From Nevskiales bacterium (GTDB taxonomy: Bacteria > Pseudomonadota > Gammaproteobacteria > Nevskiales > Nevskiaceae), in the NCBI GenBank assembly GCA_022616655.1, contig JAKEEJ010000126.1, positions 1-18,834 of the forward strand: DNA of 18,834 nt, given 5' to 3'. Positions 1 to 6,639 of the stretch are shown here, in pieces; position 1 is the stretch's first letter; each line of letters starts with the position of its first letter. The position numbers were made by a program, and so were the translations under genes. The notes below the pieces were generated by a model. The model searched no databases. It saw only the letters and a list, made by a program, of their open reading frames with translations, and was not told the DNA's origin.

Positions 1-293
1 ATGAACGCCCAGACCTGATAGAGCACCCAGGGCAGGGCCAGGGCGAACGCGACGACCGCCGCCAGTTTGAACGGCGTGAGGAAAGGCGACGCCACTTCGG
101 TGGCAATCAGGGCGCCGCCGGCCGGCAACAGTCGCAACAGCGGCGCGGCCAGCAGGGTGTACAGTTCCCGGGCAAACACCGCCAGCGGAATGAACGCCAC
201 CGCGATACCCGCCAGTGCCCGAAGCAGGCGCGTCCGCAATTCCAGCAGATGGATGATGAGCGGCTGCTCGCTGCCGCCGGTCTCGGAACTCAC
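1..293 (-). CDS. tatC: Sec-independent protein translocase TatC, N-terminal part (cut by window edge)
   Basis: TatC is the multi-spanning inner-membrane receptor that, with TatB, binds twin-arginine signal peptides of folded proteins and recruits TatA. About 97 N-terminal residues are visible. A cytoplasmic start is followed by the family motif around HLLELRTRLLRA (residues 15-26), a first membrane segment (ALAGIAVAFIPLAVFA), and the typical periplasmic stretch LIATEVASPFLTPFKLA leading into the second membrane segment (ALALPWVLYQVWAF). The start is a GTG at 293 that overlaps the tatB stop (GTGA). An AAGGA Shine-Dalgarno sequence (plus-strand 303-307) sits 9 nt upstream. The gene is open at the window's first base, so its C-terminal half is outside. 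It is the last visible member of the his-tat run. The TatC call is firm; the GTG start is very likely. Confidence 0.93.
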   Translation of the reverse strand, partial: MSSETGGSEQPLIIHLLELRTRLLRALAGIAVAFIPLAVFARELYTLLAAPLLRLLPAGGALIATEVASPFLTPFKLAAVVAFALALPWVLYQVWAF

Positions 294-598
294 GGCGGCG
301 GATCCTTGCGCGCTTCGGACTCGGCCCGTGAAGCGGGAGCCTCGAGGGACGTGCGTACGCGGTCCTCGACCGACTGTGCTTCGTCGCGAATCAGTTTGCC
401 GACGTCCTGCAGTTCGCGTGGCAGCGCATCGGCCTGAATCTCACGCTCCCACTCGGCCGTGAGCTGGCGCACGTAGACGCGCGCGCGGCCCGTCCACTGT
501 CCCAGGGTGCGCGCCACCGCCGGCAGTTTCTGCGGCCCCAGCACCACCAGCGCCACGACGAAGCACAGCACCAGCTCCGTAAAGCTGACGTCGAACAT
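290..598 (-). CDS. tatB: Sec-independent protein translocase TatB
   Basis: TatB is the single-spanning subunit that forms the Tat substrate-receptor complex with TatC. I choose the ATG at 598 (102 aa) because the product then starts MFDVSFTELVL, the standard TatB N-terminus. A TTG three codons upstream (607) would add only MSG. Residues 1-20 form the membrane helix, followed by the hinge motif VLGPQKLP and an amphipathic helix (VARTLGQWTGRARVYVRQL). A charged cytoplasmic tail ends in an Asp/Pro-rich tip. It begins a few bases after the tatA stop and overlaps the tatC GTG by 4 bp, so tatABC are probably translationally coupled. At 102 aa it is shorter than the E. coli protein but usual for many proteobacteria. 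Confidence 0.94.
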   Translation of the reverse strand: MFDVSFTELVLCFVVALVVLGPQKLPAVARTLGQWTGRARVYVRQLTAEWEREIQADALPRELQDVGKLIRDEAQSVEDRVRTSLEAPASRAESEARKDPPP

Positions 599-607
599 GC
601 CGCTCAA

Positions 608-826
608 CTAGCCGTCGGCGCGGTTCTGCGGTTTGTCCGCCGGTTTGTGCCCAACGGCGTCGTCCGATTTCGGGGCGGCGTCGGTTTCACCTTCGCGCAT
701 GGAGTTTTTGAAATTCTTGATGGCGGAACCGAGGTCGCCGCCGAGATTGCGCAGCTTCTTGGTGCCAAAAATCAGCAGTACGATGGCCAGAACGATCAAC
801 CAATGCCAGAGGCTCAGGGTGCCCAT
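608..826 (-). CDS. tatA: Sec-independent protein translocase TatA
   Basis: TatA is the small pore-forming subunit that oligomerises around the TatBC-substrate complex. The 72-aa product has a short N-terminal transmembrane helix ([16 protein letters not shown], residues 5-20). Next come the [21 protein letters not shown] hinge and amphipathic helix, in which the FG pair and KKLR are diagnostic, and an acidic, lysine-bearing unstructured tail. The ATG at 826 follows the hisE stop by 2 nt. It has the best ribosome binding site of the minus-strand run (AAGGAG, 9 nt away), so tat translation may start independently of hisE. TatA and TatE are alike in sequence; the adjacent tatB and tatC decide for TatA. 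Confidence 0.96.
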   Translation of the reverse strand: MGTLSLWHWLIVLAIVLLIFGTKKLRNLGGDLGSAIKNFKNSMREGETDAAPKSDDAVGHKPADKPQNRADG

Positions 827-828
827 TG

Positions 829-1158
829 CTATTTGCTCCTTGCGGCCTTTTCATCCAGACCCGAGCGGCCGCGGCGCCGGGCGAGTTCCTCGGTCAGGGC
901 AGACAGGGGCACGTCCCGGGCCGCCATCAGTACGAGGCTGTGGAACCACAAGTCGGCCAGTTCGTGCACCAGCGCCGCCGGGTCACCGTTTTTGGCTGCA
1001 ATCACGGTTTCCGTCGTTTCCTCACCGAGCTTTTTGAGAATGGCGTCCAGCCCGTCGCGGTACAGCCGCGCGACATAAGACACGTCCGCGCCCGCGCGCT
1101 TGCGTTCCAACAGCGTGGCGTAGAGTTCGTTGAGGACATCGGGGGCCGCCGGCAGCAT
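829..1158 (-). CDS. hisE: Phosphoribosyl-ATP pyrophosphohydrolase HisE
   Basis: HisE hydrolyses phosphoribosyl-ATP to phosphoribosyl-AMP and pyrophosphate, the second step of histidine synthesis. The 109-aa protein carries the family signatures [14 protein letters not shown] (residues 43-56) and [14 protein letters not shown] (65-78). Their acidic residues bind Mg2+ in the all-alpha NTP-pyrophosphatase fold. I use the ATG at 1158 ([13 protein letters not shown]). A longer in-frame start at 1305 would lie inside hisF and add a low-complexity Arg-rich stretch, so it is rejected. GGGGAGGG lies about a dozen nt upstream of 1158. Length matches stand-alone HisE. The gap to hisF is 40 bp, and hisI, which usually lies here or is fused to hisE, is missing. 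Confidence 0.94.
   Translation of the reverse strand: MLPAAPDVLNELYATLLERKRAGADVSYVARLYRDGLDAILKKLGEETTETVIAAKNGDPAALVHELADLWFHSLVLMAARDVPLSALTEELARRRGRSGLDEKAARSK
836..841 (-). promoter_or_regulatory. Strong ribosome binding site of tatA
   Basis: AAGGAG on the minus strand, 9 nt before the tatA ATG and lying within the last codons of hisE. It is the only near-consensus Shine-Dalgarno sequence seen for the genes from dtd to tatA; the his genes have weak or no visible ones. This fits separate, higher translation of TatA, which is needed in excess over TatB and TatC. Confidence 0.7.
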
Positions 1159-1198
1159 CCCGCTAGTGTAACCCTCCCCACGGTCTCCGACGGTGGGT

Positions 1199-1990
1199 TC
1201 AGAGCCGGATACAAACGCCCTTGTCCGACAGAAACTTCTTGGCCTCGCCGATGGTGTACGTGCCCTGGTGGAAGATGCTGGCGGCCAGCACGGCGTCGGC
1301 GCCACCTTCGGTCAGGCCCTGATACAGGTGCTCCAGCTCACCCACACCGCCCGAAGCAATCACCGGCACGCTCACGGCCCGGCTGATGGCCTTGAGCAAT
1401 TCCAGGTCGTAACCGGAGCGGGTACCGTCCTGATCCACGCTCGTGATCAGCAGTTCGCCGGCGCCCCTCTGCACCATTTTGACGGCCCAGTCCAGGACAT
1501 CCACTCCGGTGGACCGGCGGCCGCCATGCGTCAGCACCTCCCAGCGCGGCCGGGGCCGGCGCGCGAGCCCGCGCGGCCGCGCGGGCTTGACGCGCTTGGC
1601 ATCAATGGCCACCACGATGCACTGAACGCCGTAACGATCGCCGGCCTCGGTGACAAAATCGGGATTCTTCACCGCCGCCGTGTTGATGGATACCTTGTCG
1701 GCACCGGCTGCCAGCAGCGCGCGCACATCGGCCATCTGTCGTACGCCGCCCCCCACGGTGAGAGGAATGTAGATCTGTTCGGCCACCGACTCCACGACCT
1801 GGAACAGGGTCGGCCGGTCCTCGGAACTGGCAGTGATGTCGAGGAACACCAGCTCGTCCGCGCCCTGCTGGTCGTAGCGGCGCGCCACTTCCACCGGGTC
1901 GCCGGCGTCCTGGAGATCCTCAAACTTGACGCCCTTGACCACCCGTCCGCGGTCAATGTCCAGACAGGGAATGATGCGCTTGGCCAACAT
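1199..1990 (-). CDS. hisF: Imidazole glycerol phosphate synthase cyclase subunit HisF
   Basis: HisF is the (beta/alpha)8 cyclase half of IGP synthase. It uses ammonia delivered by HisH to convert PRFAR to imidazole glycerol phosphate and AICAR. The N-terminus [12 protein letters not shown] gives catalytic Asp11, and VVAIDAK gives the second catalytic Asp130. Phosphate-binding loops are seen at TVGGGVR (78-84) and [10 protein letters not shown] near the C-terminus. At 263 aa it is several residues longer than usual (about 252-258), owing to an Arg/Pro-rich insertion at about residues 133-149, just after Asp130-Ala-Lys. That insertion contains a perfect 22-nt DNA palindrome. The ATG has no visible Shine-Dalgarno sequence, because the preceding gap is filled by an inverted repeat ending 2 nt before the start codon. 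Identity is certain; the effect of the insertion is unknown. Confidence 0.97.
   Translation of the reverse strand: MLAKRIIPCLDIDRGRVVKGVKFEDLQDAGDPVEVARRYDQQGADELVFLDITASSEDRPTLFQVVESVAEQIYIPLTVGGGVRQMADVRALLAAGADKVSINTAAVKNPDFVTEAGDRYGVQCIVVAIDAKRVKPARPRGLARRPRPRWEVLTHGGRRSTGVDVLDWAVKMVQRGAGELLITSVDQDGTRSGYDLELLKAISRAVSVPVIASGGVGELEHLYQGLTEGGADAVLAASIFHQGTYTIGEAKKFLSDKGVCIRL
1566..1587. repeat. Perfect 22-nt GC palindrome inside hisF
   Basis: The sequence starts AGCCCGCGCGG and is its own reverse complement over all 22 positions, centred between 1576 and 1577. It codes for about residues 135-142 of HisF, inside a non-conserved Arg/Pro-rich insertion. It may be a small palindromic insertion in a surface loop, or chance in GC-rich DNA. 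Confidence 0.75.
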
Positions 1991-2086
1991 AGCAGGGATC
2001 GGGAGTCGGGTGTCAGGGAACGGGAAAATAAAAATAGAGCGGGCTTTGCAGTTTCCGACCTCCGACCCCCGACTCCCGATCCCTGT
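1991..2086. repeat. Inverted-repeat element filling the hisA-hisF gap, built of G-rich heptamers
   Basis: Two perfect 18-nt arms (1993-2010, CAGGGATCGGGAGTCGGG, and its reverse complement at 2068-2085) enclose 57 nt. Similarity continues imperfectly inward. Within each arm the sequence has a 7-nt rhythm (CGGGAGT, CGGGTGT / CGGGGGT). The element ends 1 nt after the hisA stop and 2 nt before the hisF ATG, so it makes up essentially the whole intergenic space. On the plus strand 1995-2024 carries five GGG runs with 3-5 nt loops, a G-quadruplex motif. It could act as an mRNA processing or stabilising hairpin between hisA and hisF, but that is inference. Confidence 0.85.
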
Positions 2087-2809
2087 TCATGCCAGGGCCT
2101 TCAGCGCATCCTTGAGCTTGAGTTTCCCCTCATACAGCGCACGACCGACCACGCCACCGGCGACGCCGTCGGCTTCGAGCGACTTGAGCGCTTTGAGGTC
2201 TTTCAGACTGCTGATGCCGCCCGAGGCAAACACCGGGGTCTTGACGGATTTCGCCAGATTGCGTGTGGCCTCGGCGTTGAACCCGTCCAGCATGCCGTCG
2301 CGCTCGATGTCGGTGTAAATGATGGCCTCGGCGCCATCCCGCTCACAATGCTGGGCGGTTTCAATGGCGTCGTGACCGGTGAGTTTGGCCCAGCCGTTGA
2401 GCGCCACCCGGCCGTTCTTCGCATCAATGCTCACGAGGATGTGCCGCGGATACTCCAGACACAGATCGTGCAGAAAATGGGGTGCGCTGACGGCCTTGGT
2501 GCCGACAATCACGTATTGCACACCGACGTCGAGCAACTGTTGAACCGTCTCCTCGTCACGCACGCCGCCGCCCACCTGGACCGGCACTTTCACACCGGCC
2601 ACGATCTTCTGCACCATTTTGAGGTTGACCGGCTGGCCCTTGACCGCGCCGTCCAGATCCACCACGTGCAGGCGTTGTGCGCCCTCGTCCTGCCAGCGCT
2701 TGGCCACGGCGACGGGGTCGTCGGAAAACACCGTGACGTCGTCCATCCGGCCCTGACGCAGGCGTACGCATTGACCGCTCTTGAGATCAATGGCGGGGAT
2801 CAACAGCAT
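2087..2809 (-). CDS. hisA: Phosphoribosylformimino-AICAR ribotide isomerase HisA (ProFAR isomerase)
   Basis: HisA performs the Amadori isomerisation of ProFAR to PRFAR, feeding HisFH. The 240-aa (beta/alpha)8 protein starts MLLIPAIDLKSGQCVRL, with the general-base Asp8. It has the phosphate loop VQVGGGVRDEETV (77-89), the acid Asp129 in SIDAKNGRVALNGW, TDIERDGMLDGFN, and the second phosphate loop FASGGISSLKDL. Its length is normal. The start codon has no convincing Shine-Dalgarno sequence. A 131-bp gap separates it from hisH, unusually wide for this otherwise tight operon; that gap is G-rich on the plus strand around 2874-2900 but shows no gene. HisA and HisF are paralogues, and the N-terminal and Asp129 motifs settle this one as HisA. 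Confidence 0.97.
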   Translation of the reverse strand: MLLIPAIDLKSGQCVRLRQGRMDDVTVFSDDPVAVAKRWQDEGAQRLHVVDLDGAVKGQPVNLKMVQKIVAGVKVPVQVGGGVRDEETVQQLLDVGVQYVIVGTKAVSAPHFLHDLCLEYPRHILVSIDAKNGRVALNGWAKLTGHDAIETAQHCERDGAEAIIYTDIERDGMLDGFNAEATRNLAKSVKTPVFASGGISSLKDLKALKSLEADGVAGGVVGRALYEGKLKLKDALKALA

Positions 2810-2940
2810 GGAGAACGCCGGAGAGTGGGCACGCTGCGGCCGTGAGGAGATGCGCGAGGTTCGTAAAAACCGGTCGGGGGAGGCGGGAAGAGCGGGGTTG
2901 CGTAGGCGAGAATCTGCACCAAATGCGGAAGCAAGGCAAG

Positions 2941-3585
2941 TCAGGACCGGCCGTCCCAGCCGACAAAATTGGCCAGCAACGCCATGCCCGGCCCCTGACT
3001 CTTTTCAGGATGAAACTGGAACGCCACGATGTTGTCGCGCGCCACGGCCGCGGCGAACGGGTGGATGTACTCGGCCGTGCCGATCACGTGCTCCGCCCGG
3101 CTCGGCACGGCGTGATAACTGTGCACGAAATAGAACCAGCTGTCGTCCGGCACGCCGGCCCAGAGCGGGTGAGCGCGAGTCTGTTTGACGCGGTTCCAGC
3201 CCATGTGCGGCACTTTGAGCCGTTCCTTCGCATCCGCCGGCGGGTCCGGGAAACGCACCACCTTGCCGGGGACCAGGCCCAGCGCGGGCACGCCTTCGTT
3301 CTCATCACTCCATTCGTGCAGCACCTGCATGCCCAGACAAATGCCGAGCAGCGGCATGTTTTTTGCCGCCGCCGCCACCATCTCGTTGAGCTCGAGACGC
3401 TTGAGTTCCTGCATGCAGGCCCGCACGCCGCCCACGCCCGGCAACACGAGACGGTTGCAACCGAGCAGCTCGTCGGGGTCGTAGCTGATCAGCACCCGCG
3501 TGGATCCCGCCACGCGCTCCAGGGCCTTGCCCAGGGAGTGCAGGTTGCCCATGCCGTAATCCACCACGCCAATCGTTTCAGCCAT
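2941..3585 (-). CDS. hisH: Imidazole glycerol phosphate synthase glutamine amidotransferase subunit HisH
   Basis: HisH is the class I glutaminase that hydrolyses glutamine and channels ammonia into HisF. The triad is visible: the nucleophile Cys83 in LLGICLGMQ, and His192 and Glu194 in AFQFHPEKSQ. The N-terminal VVDYGMGNLHSLGKAL, the PGVGG oxyanion strand (49-53) and MGWN (128-131, the interface with HisF) are all typical. At 214 aa the length is normal. It lies 25 bp downstream of hisB and upstream of hisA, the usual gammaproteobacterial order. I see no clear ribosome binding site before the ATG at 3585. Confidence 0.97.
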   Translation of the reverse strand: MAETIGVVDYGMGNLHSLGKALERVAGSTRVLISYDPDELLGCNRLVLPGVGGVRACMQELKRLELNEMVAAAAKNMPLLGICLGMQVLHEWSDENEGVPALGLVPGKVVRFPDPPADAKERLKVPHMGWNRVKQTRAHPLWAGVPDDSWFYFVHSYHAVPSRAEHVIGTAEYIHPFAAAVARDNIVAFQFHPEKSQGPGMALLANFVGWDGRS

Positions 3586-3610
3586 TAGGGCCCGTTAACC
3601 ATCAGAACGA

Positions 3611-4201
3611 TCAGAGTGCACCCTTGGTGGACGGGATGCCGGTGACGCGCGGGTCGGGCTCGACCGCCATGCGCAGCGCGCGGCCAAAGGCCTTGAAGGC
3701 GGTCTCGGCAATGTGATGGGCATTGCGGCCGCGCAGATTGTCCAGATGCACGGTGACCTTGGCGTGGTTGACGAAGCCCTGAAAAAACTCGCGGAACAGG
3801 TCCACGTCGAACTCCGCAACCCGGGCACGCGGGAACTCCAGTCCGTACTCCAGCCCCGGCCGACCCGACAGGTCCACCACGGCGCGGGAGAGCGCCTCGT
3901 CCAGCGGCACATAGGCATGACCGTAGCGGCGCACGCCGGATTTGTCGCCCAGCGCCTGGTCCAGGGCCTGACCGAAGGTGATGCCGATGTCCTCCACCAG
4001 GTGGTGGTGATCAATGTGCGCATCGCCTTTCCCTTCAATCACCAGGTCCAGCAGGCCGTGCCGTGCCACCTGATCCAGCATGTGCTCCAGAAACGCGATA
4101 CCGGTGGAAAAGCGCGTCCGGCCGGCGCCGTCGAGATTGATCTCGACCCGGATCTGCGTTTCCTGGGTGTTGCGGGAAACGGTGGCGGTGCGGGCGCTCA
4201 T
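3611..4201 (-). CDS. hisB: Imidazoleglycerol-phosphate dehydratase HisB (monofunctional)
   Basis: This enzyme dehydrates imidazole glycerol phosphate to imidazole acetol phosphate using two Mn2+ sites. The 196-aa protein has both metal-binding repeats: HHHLVED (65-71) and NAHHIAE (160-166). It also has the [13 protein letters not shown] motif (38-50) and the C-terminal TKG. It lacks the histidinol-phosphatase domain fused in E. coli HisB, so a separate phosphatase must serve the pathway. The visible his genes start here, 45 bp after dtd. The leader is GC-rich without a good Shine-Dalgarno sequence. Confidence 0.97.
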   Translation of the reverse strand: MSARTATVSRNTQETQIRVEINLDGAGRTRFSTGIAFLEHMLDQVARHGLLDLVIEGKGDAHIDHHHLVEDIGITFGQALDQALGDKSGVRRYGHAYVPLDEALSRAVVDLSGRPGLEYGLEFPRARVAEFDVDLFREFFQGFVNHAKVTVHLDNLRGRNAHHIAETAFKAFGRALRMAVEPDPRVTGIPSTKGAL

Positions 4202-4246
4202 GGGGGGCGGCTAGGATACTCCGCGCACCGTTCAAATCAACAGGCC

Positions 4247-4687
4247 CTAACGGGCTTCCAGCCAAAAGGTGACGGGCCCATCGTTTACGAGTTGGACCCG
4301 CATGTCCGCGCCAAAGACGCCGGCACCGGTGCGGGGCCAGCGGGTTCGCGCCTGTTCCACGAGATGCAGGAACAGCGACTCGGCCCGGGCCGGTTCGGCG
4401 GCGGTAGAAAATCCGGCGCGGGTGCCTTTTCTGGTGTCCGCCGCCAGCGTGAACTGGGGGACCAGCAGCAACTCCCCGCCCACCTCCTGCACCGAACAGT
4501 TCATCCTGCCCGCGGCGTCCGGAAACATGCGATACGACAGCAGCCGTTCCAACAGGCGCTCGGCTTGGGCGTCACCGTCGTCTTTCTGCACTCCCACCAG
4601 CACGAGAATCCCGCGGCCGATGGCCGCGAGCTCGCAACCGTCCACGTGCACGGCCGCGGAACTCACCCGCTGCAGAAGCCCGATCAT
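4247..4687 (-). CDS. dtd: D-aminoacyl-tRNA deacylase Dtd
   Basis: Dtd hydrolyses D-amino acids (and glycine) mis-attached to tRNA, a homodimeric chirality proofreading enzyme in the cytosol. The 146-aa protein begins MIGLLQRVSSAAV and ends VNDGPVTFWLEAR, both typical; Gly137-Pro138 form the cross-subunit Gly-cisPro motif. The other active-site motif, usually SQFT, reads PQFT here (77-80), with Pro in place of Ser. AADTRKGTRAGFS follows as expected. The length equals the family norm. It is the first gene of the minus-strand his-tat run and is divergent from the ABC operon across about 257 bp. Identity is secure; whether the Ser-to-Pro change alters activity is unknown. Confidence 0.95.
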   Translation of the reverse strand: MIGLLQRVSSAAVHVDGCELAAIGRGILVLVGVQKDDGDAQAERLLERLLSYRMFPDAAGRMNCSVQEVGGELLLVPQFTLAADTRKGTRAGFSTAAEPARAESLFLHLVEQARTRWPRTGAGVFGADMRVQLVNDGPVTFWLEAR

Positions 4688-4835
4688 GCGCGGATTCTGG
4701 TGCAGGCGCCGCCGCCGGGCAAAGGGGGATCCGACGCACAGGCCCCGAAGGGCGCGCGCTCGAAACCATCGGTCTTTAGCCCGACCCGGTCCCCGGAACG
4801 TTCTGAAATCGCCCGCGAAAGAACCTGGAAGGTCA

Positions 4836-4864
4836 TTTTAAAAAAGCGGCGTCTCTCGTAGAAT
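4836..4864 (+). promoter_or_regulatory. Possible sigma70 promoter of the Gld-type ABC operon
   Basis: A TAGAAT -10-like hexamer at 4859-4864, followed by a GC-rich discriminator (TCGCGCGCGG), lies 81 nt before the ATPase start. A poor -35-like TTTTAA is at 4836-4841, 17 nt upstream, in a short A/T island of otherwise GC-rich DNA. It lies in the 257-bp divergent gap between dtd and the ABC operon. No operator-like repeat is evident there. Confidence 0.35.
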
Positions 4865-4944
4865 TCGCGCGCGGACGGAACTTCCCACGACGGTGGCGGG
4901 TCTGTTAGCGCGCCACTTAAAACATTCACAACAAACCAGAACCC

Positions 4945-5898
4945 ATGGAAGACCCCCACTCCGGCCAGACTCTGATTGAGGCGCGCGGCCTGTCGCGCCG
5001 TTACGGACCCCTCACCGCCGTCTCGGACCTGAATCTGAGCCTGCGCCAGGGGGAGATCCTGGGTCTGCTCGGCCCGAACGGCGCCGGCAAGTCCACCACG
5101 CTCAAGATGCTGGCCGGCTGTCTGGCGCCCAGCACCGGCGAGATCCGCATCAACGGCGTGAGCCTGCGCGAGAATCCCAAGGCCGCCAAGCGGCAGTTGG
5201 GCTATCTGCCGGAACAGCCGCCCCTGTACCCCGAACTGTCGGTGAACGAATACCTGCACTTCTGTGCCGGACTGCATGGCATCGCGCGCGCCAACCGTGC
5301 GTCGGCCGTCGCACAGGCCAAAAACGCCTGTGCGTTGAACGAAGTCGCTCAACGCAACATCGGCAACCTGTCCAAGGGGTATCAGCAACGGGTGGGCCTG
5401 GCGCAGGCCATCCTGCACCGTCCGCCCGTGGTCATCCTCGACGAACCGACCATCGGCCTGGACCCGATCCAGATCCGCGAGATCCGCGCCCTGATCGCCG
5501 AGCTGGGCAAATCGCATTCGGTGATCCTGTCCAGCCACATCCTGCCGGAGATCCAGGCCGTGTGCGGGCGTGTGATGATCCTCAACGGCGGCCGAATGGT
5601 TTACAACGAACCGGTGGCTCACGAATCGCATTTCACCTCGGTGGCCGTGCAACTGCGCCGGCCGCCGGCCGCCAGCGCTCTGGAGAACCTCGCCGGAGTT
5701 GCACGGGTGGAGCCCCTGGCCGGGGGGCGCTTGCGCCTGCACTGCGCGGACCGCGCCGACCCGCGCGAGGCCATCGCCGAGGCGGCCTCGCGCCAGGACT
5801 GGGGGCTGCTGGAACTGCACGCCGAGCGAAAAACCCTCGAAGACATCTTCGTTGAACTGACCGCGGGCCTCGCCGAAGAGCGCCGGGAGGCCGCATGA
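4945..5898 (+). CDS. ABC transporter ATP-binding protein, GldA-like
   Basis: This is the ATPase of an ABC-2 type exporter, energising the permease encoded immediately downstream. In the 317-aa protein, Walker A is GPNGAGKST (43-51), the Q-loop glutamine is in LPEQPPLYP (about 91), the signature is LSKGYQQRVGLAQ (142-154), Walker B is VVILDEPTIGLD (162-173) and the H-loop is SSH (196-198). The last about 95 residues form the C-terminal domain common in GldA/CcmA-like ATPases, ending in LEDIFVELT. The start at 4945 has no clear Shine-Dalgarno sequence. The gene overlaps the permease by ATGA. The substrate is unknown. Relatives serve gliding motility in Bacteroidetes, but the operon is widespread in non-gliding bacteria, so I do not assign a gliding role. 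Confidence 0.92.
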   Translation: MEDPHSGQTLIEARGLSRRYGPLTAVSDLNLSLRQGEILGLLGPNGAGKSTTLKMLAGCLAPSTGEIRINGVSLRENPKAAKRQLGYLPEQPPLYPELSVNEYLHFCAGLHGIARANRASAVAQAKNACALNEVAQRNIGNLSKGYQQRVGLAQAILHRPPVVILDEPTIGLDPIQIREIRALIAELGKSHSVILSSHILPEIQAVCGRVMILNGGRMVYNEPVAHESHFTSVAVQLRRPPAASALENLAGVARVEPLAGGRLRLHCADRADPREAIAEAASRQDWGLLELHAERKTLEDIFVELTAGLAEERREAA

Positions 5899-6638
5899 AA
5901 AACGTCTGGGTCATCGCGCGCAACGAACTGCGCCGCATTTTTGTTTCGCCGCTGGCCTGGTCGGTGCTGGCGGTGGTGCAACTGATTCTGGGATTTGTGT
6001 TCATCAACCTGCTGATTGACTACGCTCGCAACGCCGAGCTGGGCGGTCAGTTTTCCGGCGTGGCGGAGTACATCGGCGGCGCCCTCTACGGCTTTGCCAC
6101 CATTATCCTGCTGCTGGTGATGCCGCTGATGACCATGCGGCTGTTTTCCGAGGAACGGAGGTCCGGCAGCCTGACGCTGCTGCTGTCGGCGCCCACGTCG
6201 CTCATTGAAATCGTGCTGGGCAAGTTCCTGGGGCTGGTCGGTTTCATGCTGGCGCTGATCGTGCTGCTGGCCGCGATGCCGCTGTCGCTGCTGCCGGGCA
6301 CCGGCCTGGACTTGGGCCGGATCGCCGCGGGCCTGCTGGGTCTGTTTCTGATGATGCTGGCCTTCGGGGCGGCCGGGCTGTTTGTGTCCTCGCTCACGCG
6401 CGAACCGACCCTCGCCGCAGTGGTCGGGTTTGGTCTGTTGCTGCTGGTGTGGCTGATCCAGATTGTGTCCTATCAGGACATTCCTTTTGCCGAAGTCTTC
6501 GGCTATCTCTCGCTCATCGGGCATTACGACGACCTGAGCCGCGGCCTGTTCGACACCTCGGACGTTGCGTACTACCTGCTGTTCACCGCCTTCTTCCTCT
6601 GGCTCACGGTGCAGCGCCTGGACCTGGAGCGCAACTAA
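5895..6638 (+). CDS. ABC-2 type permease, GldF-like
   Basis: Inner-membrane permease paired with the upstream ATPase. The 247-aa protein shows about six hydrophobic spans: near residues 18-40 (SPLAWSVLAVVQLILGFVF), 56-78, 107-132, 137-160, 168-186 and 220-240. The cytoplasmic loop RLFSEERRSGSLTLLLSAP after the second span is the hallmark of the ABC-2/GldF family and probably contacts the ATPase. The ATG overlaps the ATPase stop by 4 bp and has a GGAGG Shine-Dalgarno sequence (5886-5890) 4 nt upstream, indicating coupled translation. What is exported cannot be told from sequence. Confidence 0.9.
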   Translation: MKNVWVIARNELRRIFVSPLAWSVLAVVQLILGFVFINLLIDYARNAELGGQFSGVAEYIGGALYGFATIILLLVMPLMTMRLFSEERRSGSLTLLLSAPTSLIEIVLGKFLGLVGFMLALIVLLAAMPLSLLPGTGLDLGRIAAGLLGLFLMMLAFGAAGLFVSSLTREPTLAAVVGFGLLLLVWLIQIVSYQDIPFAEVFGYLSLIGHYDDLSRGLFDTSDVAYYLLFTAFFLWLTVQRLDLERN

Positions 6639-6639
6639 G

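Noticed and set aside
599..607. TTG start of tatB at 607
   Set aside because: The ATG at 598 gives the canonical TatB beginning MFD; the extra three residues are not family-like.
1159..1305. N-terminal extension of HisE up to 1305
   Set aside because: It would overlap the hisF 3' end and add a low-complexity, unconserved peptide; the product from 1158 fits the family exactly.
1193..2845. A 550-residue open frame on the plus strand opposite hisF and hisA
   Set aside because: It is antisense to two certain genes and crosses the intergenic inverted repeat; no family features are visible.
2810..2940. Possible small gene or regulatory RNA between hisH and hisA
   Set aside because: No start with a ribosome binding site, no stable hairpin and no conserved peptide visible; only a G-rich patch that may be a decayed heptamer repeat.
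4684..5820. Long minus-strand open frame covering the ABC ATPase gene
   Set aside because: It is antisense to an ATPase with all motifs intact, and its composition is typical of a shadow frame.
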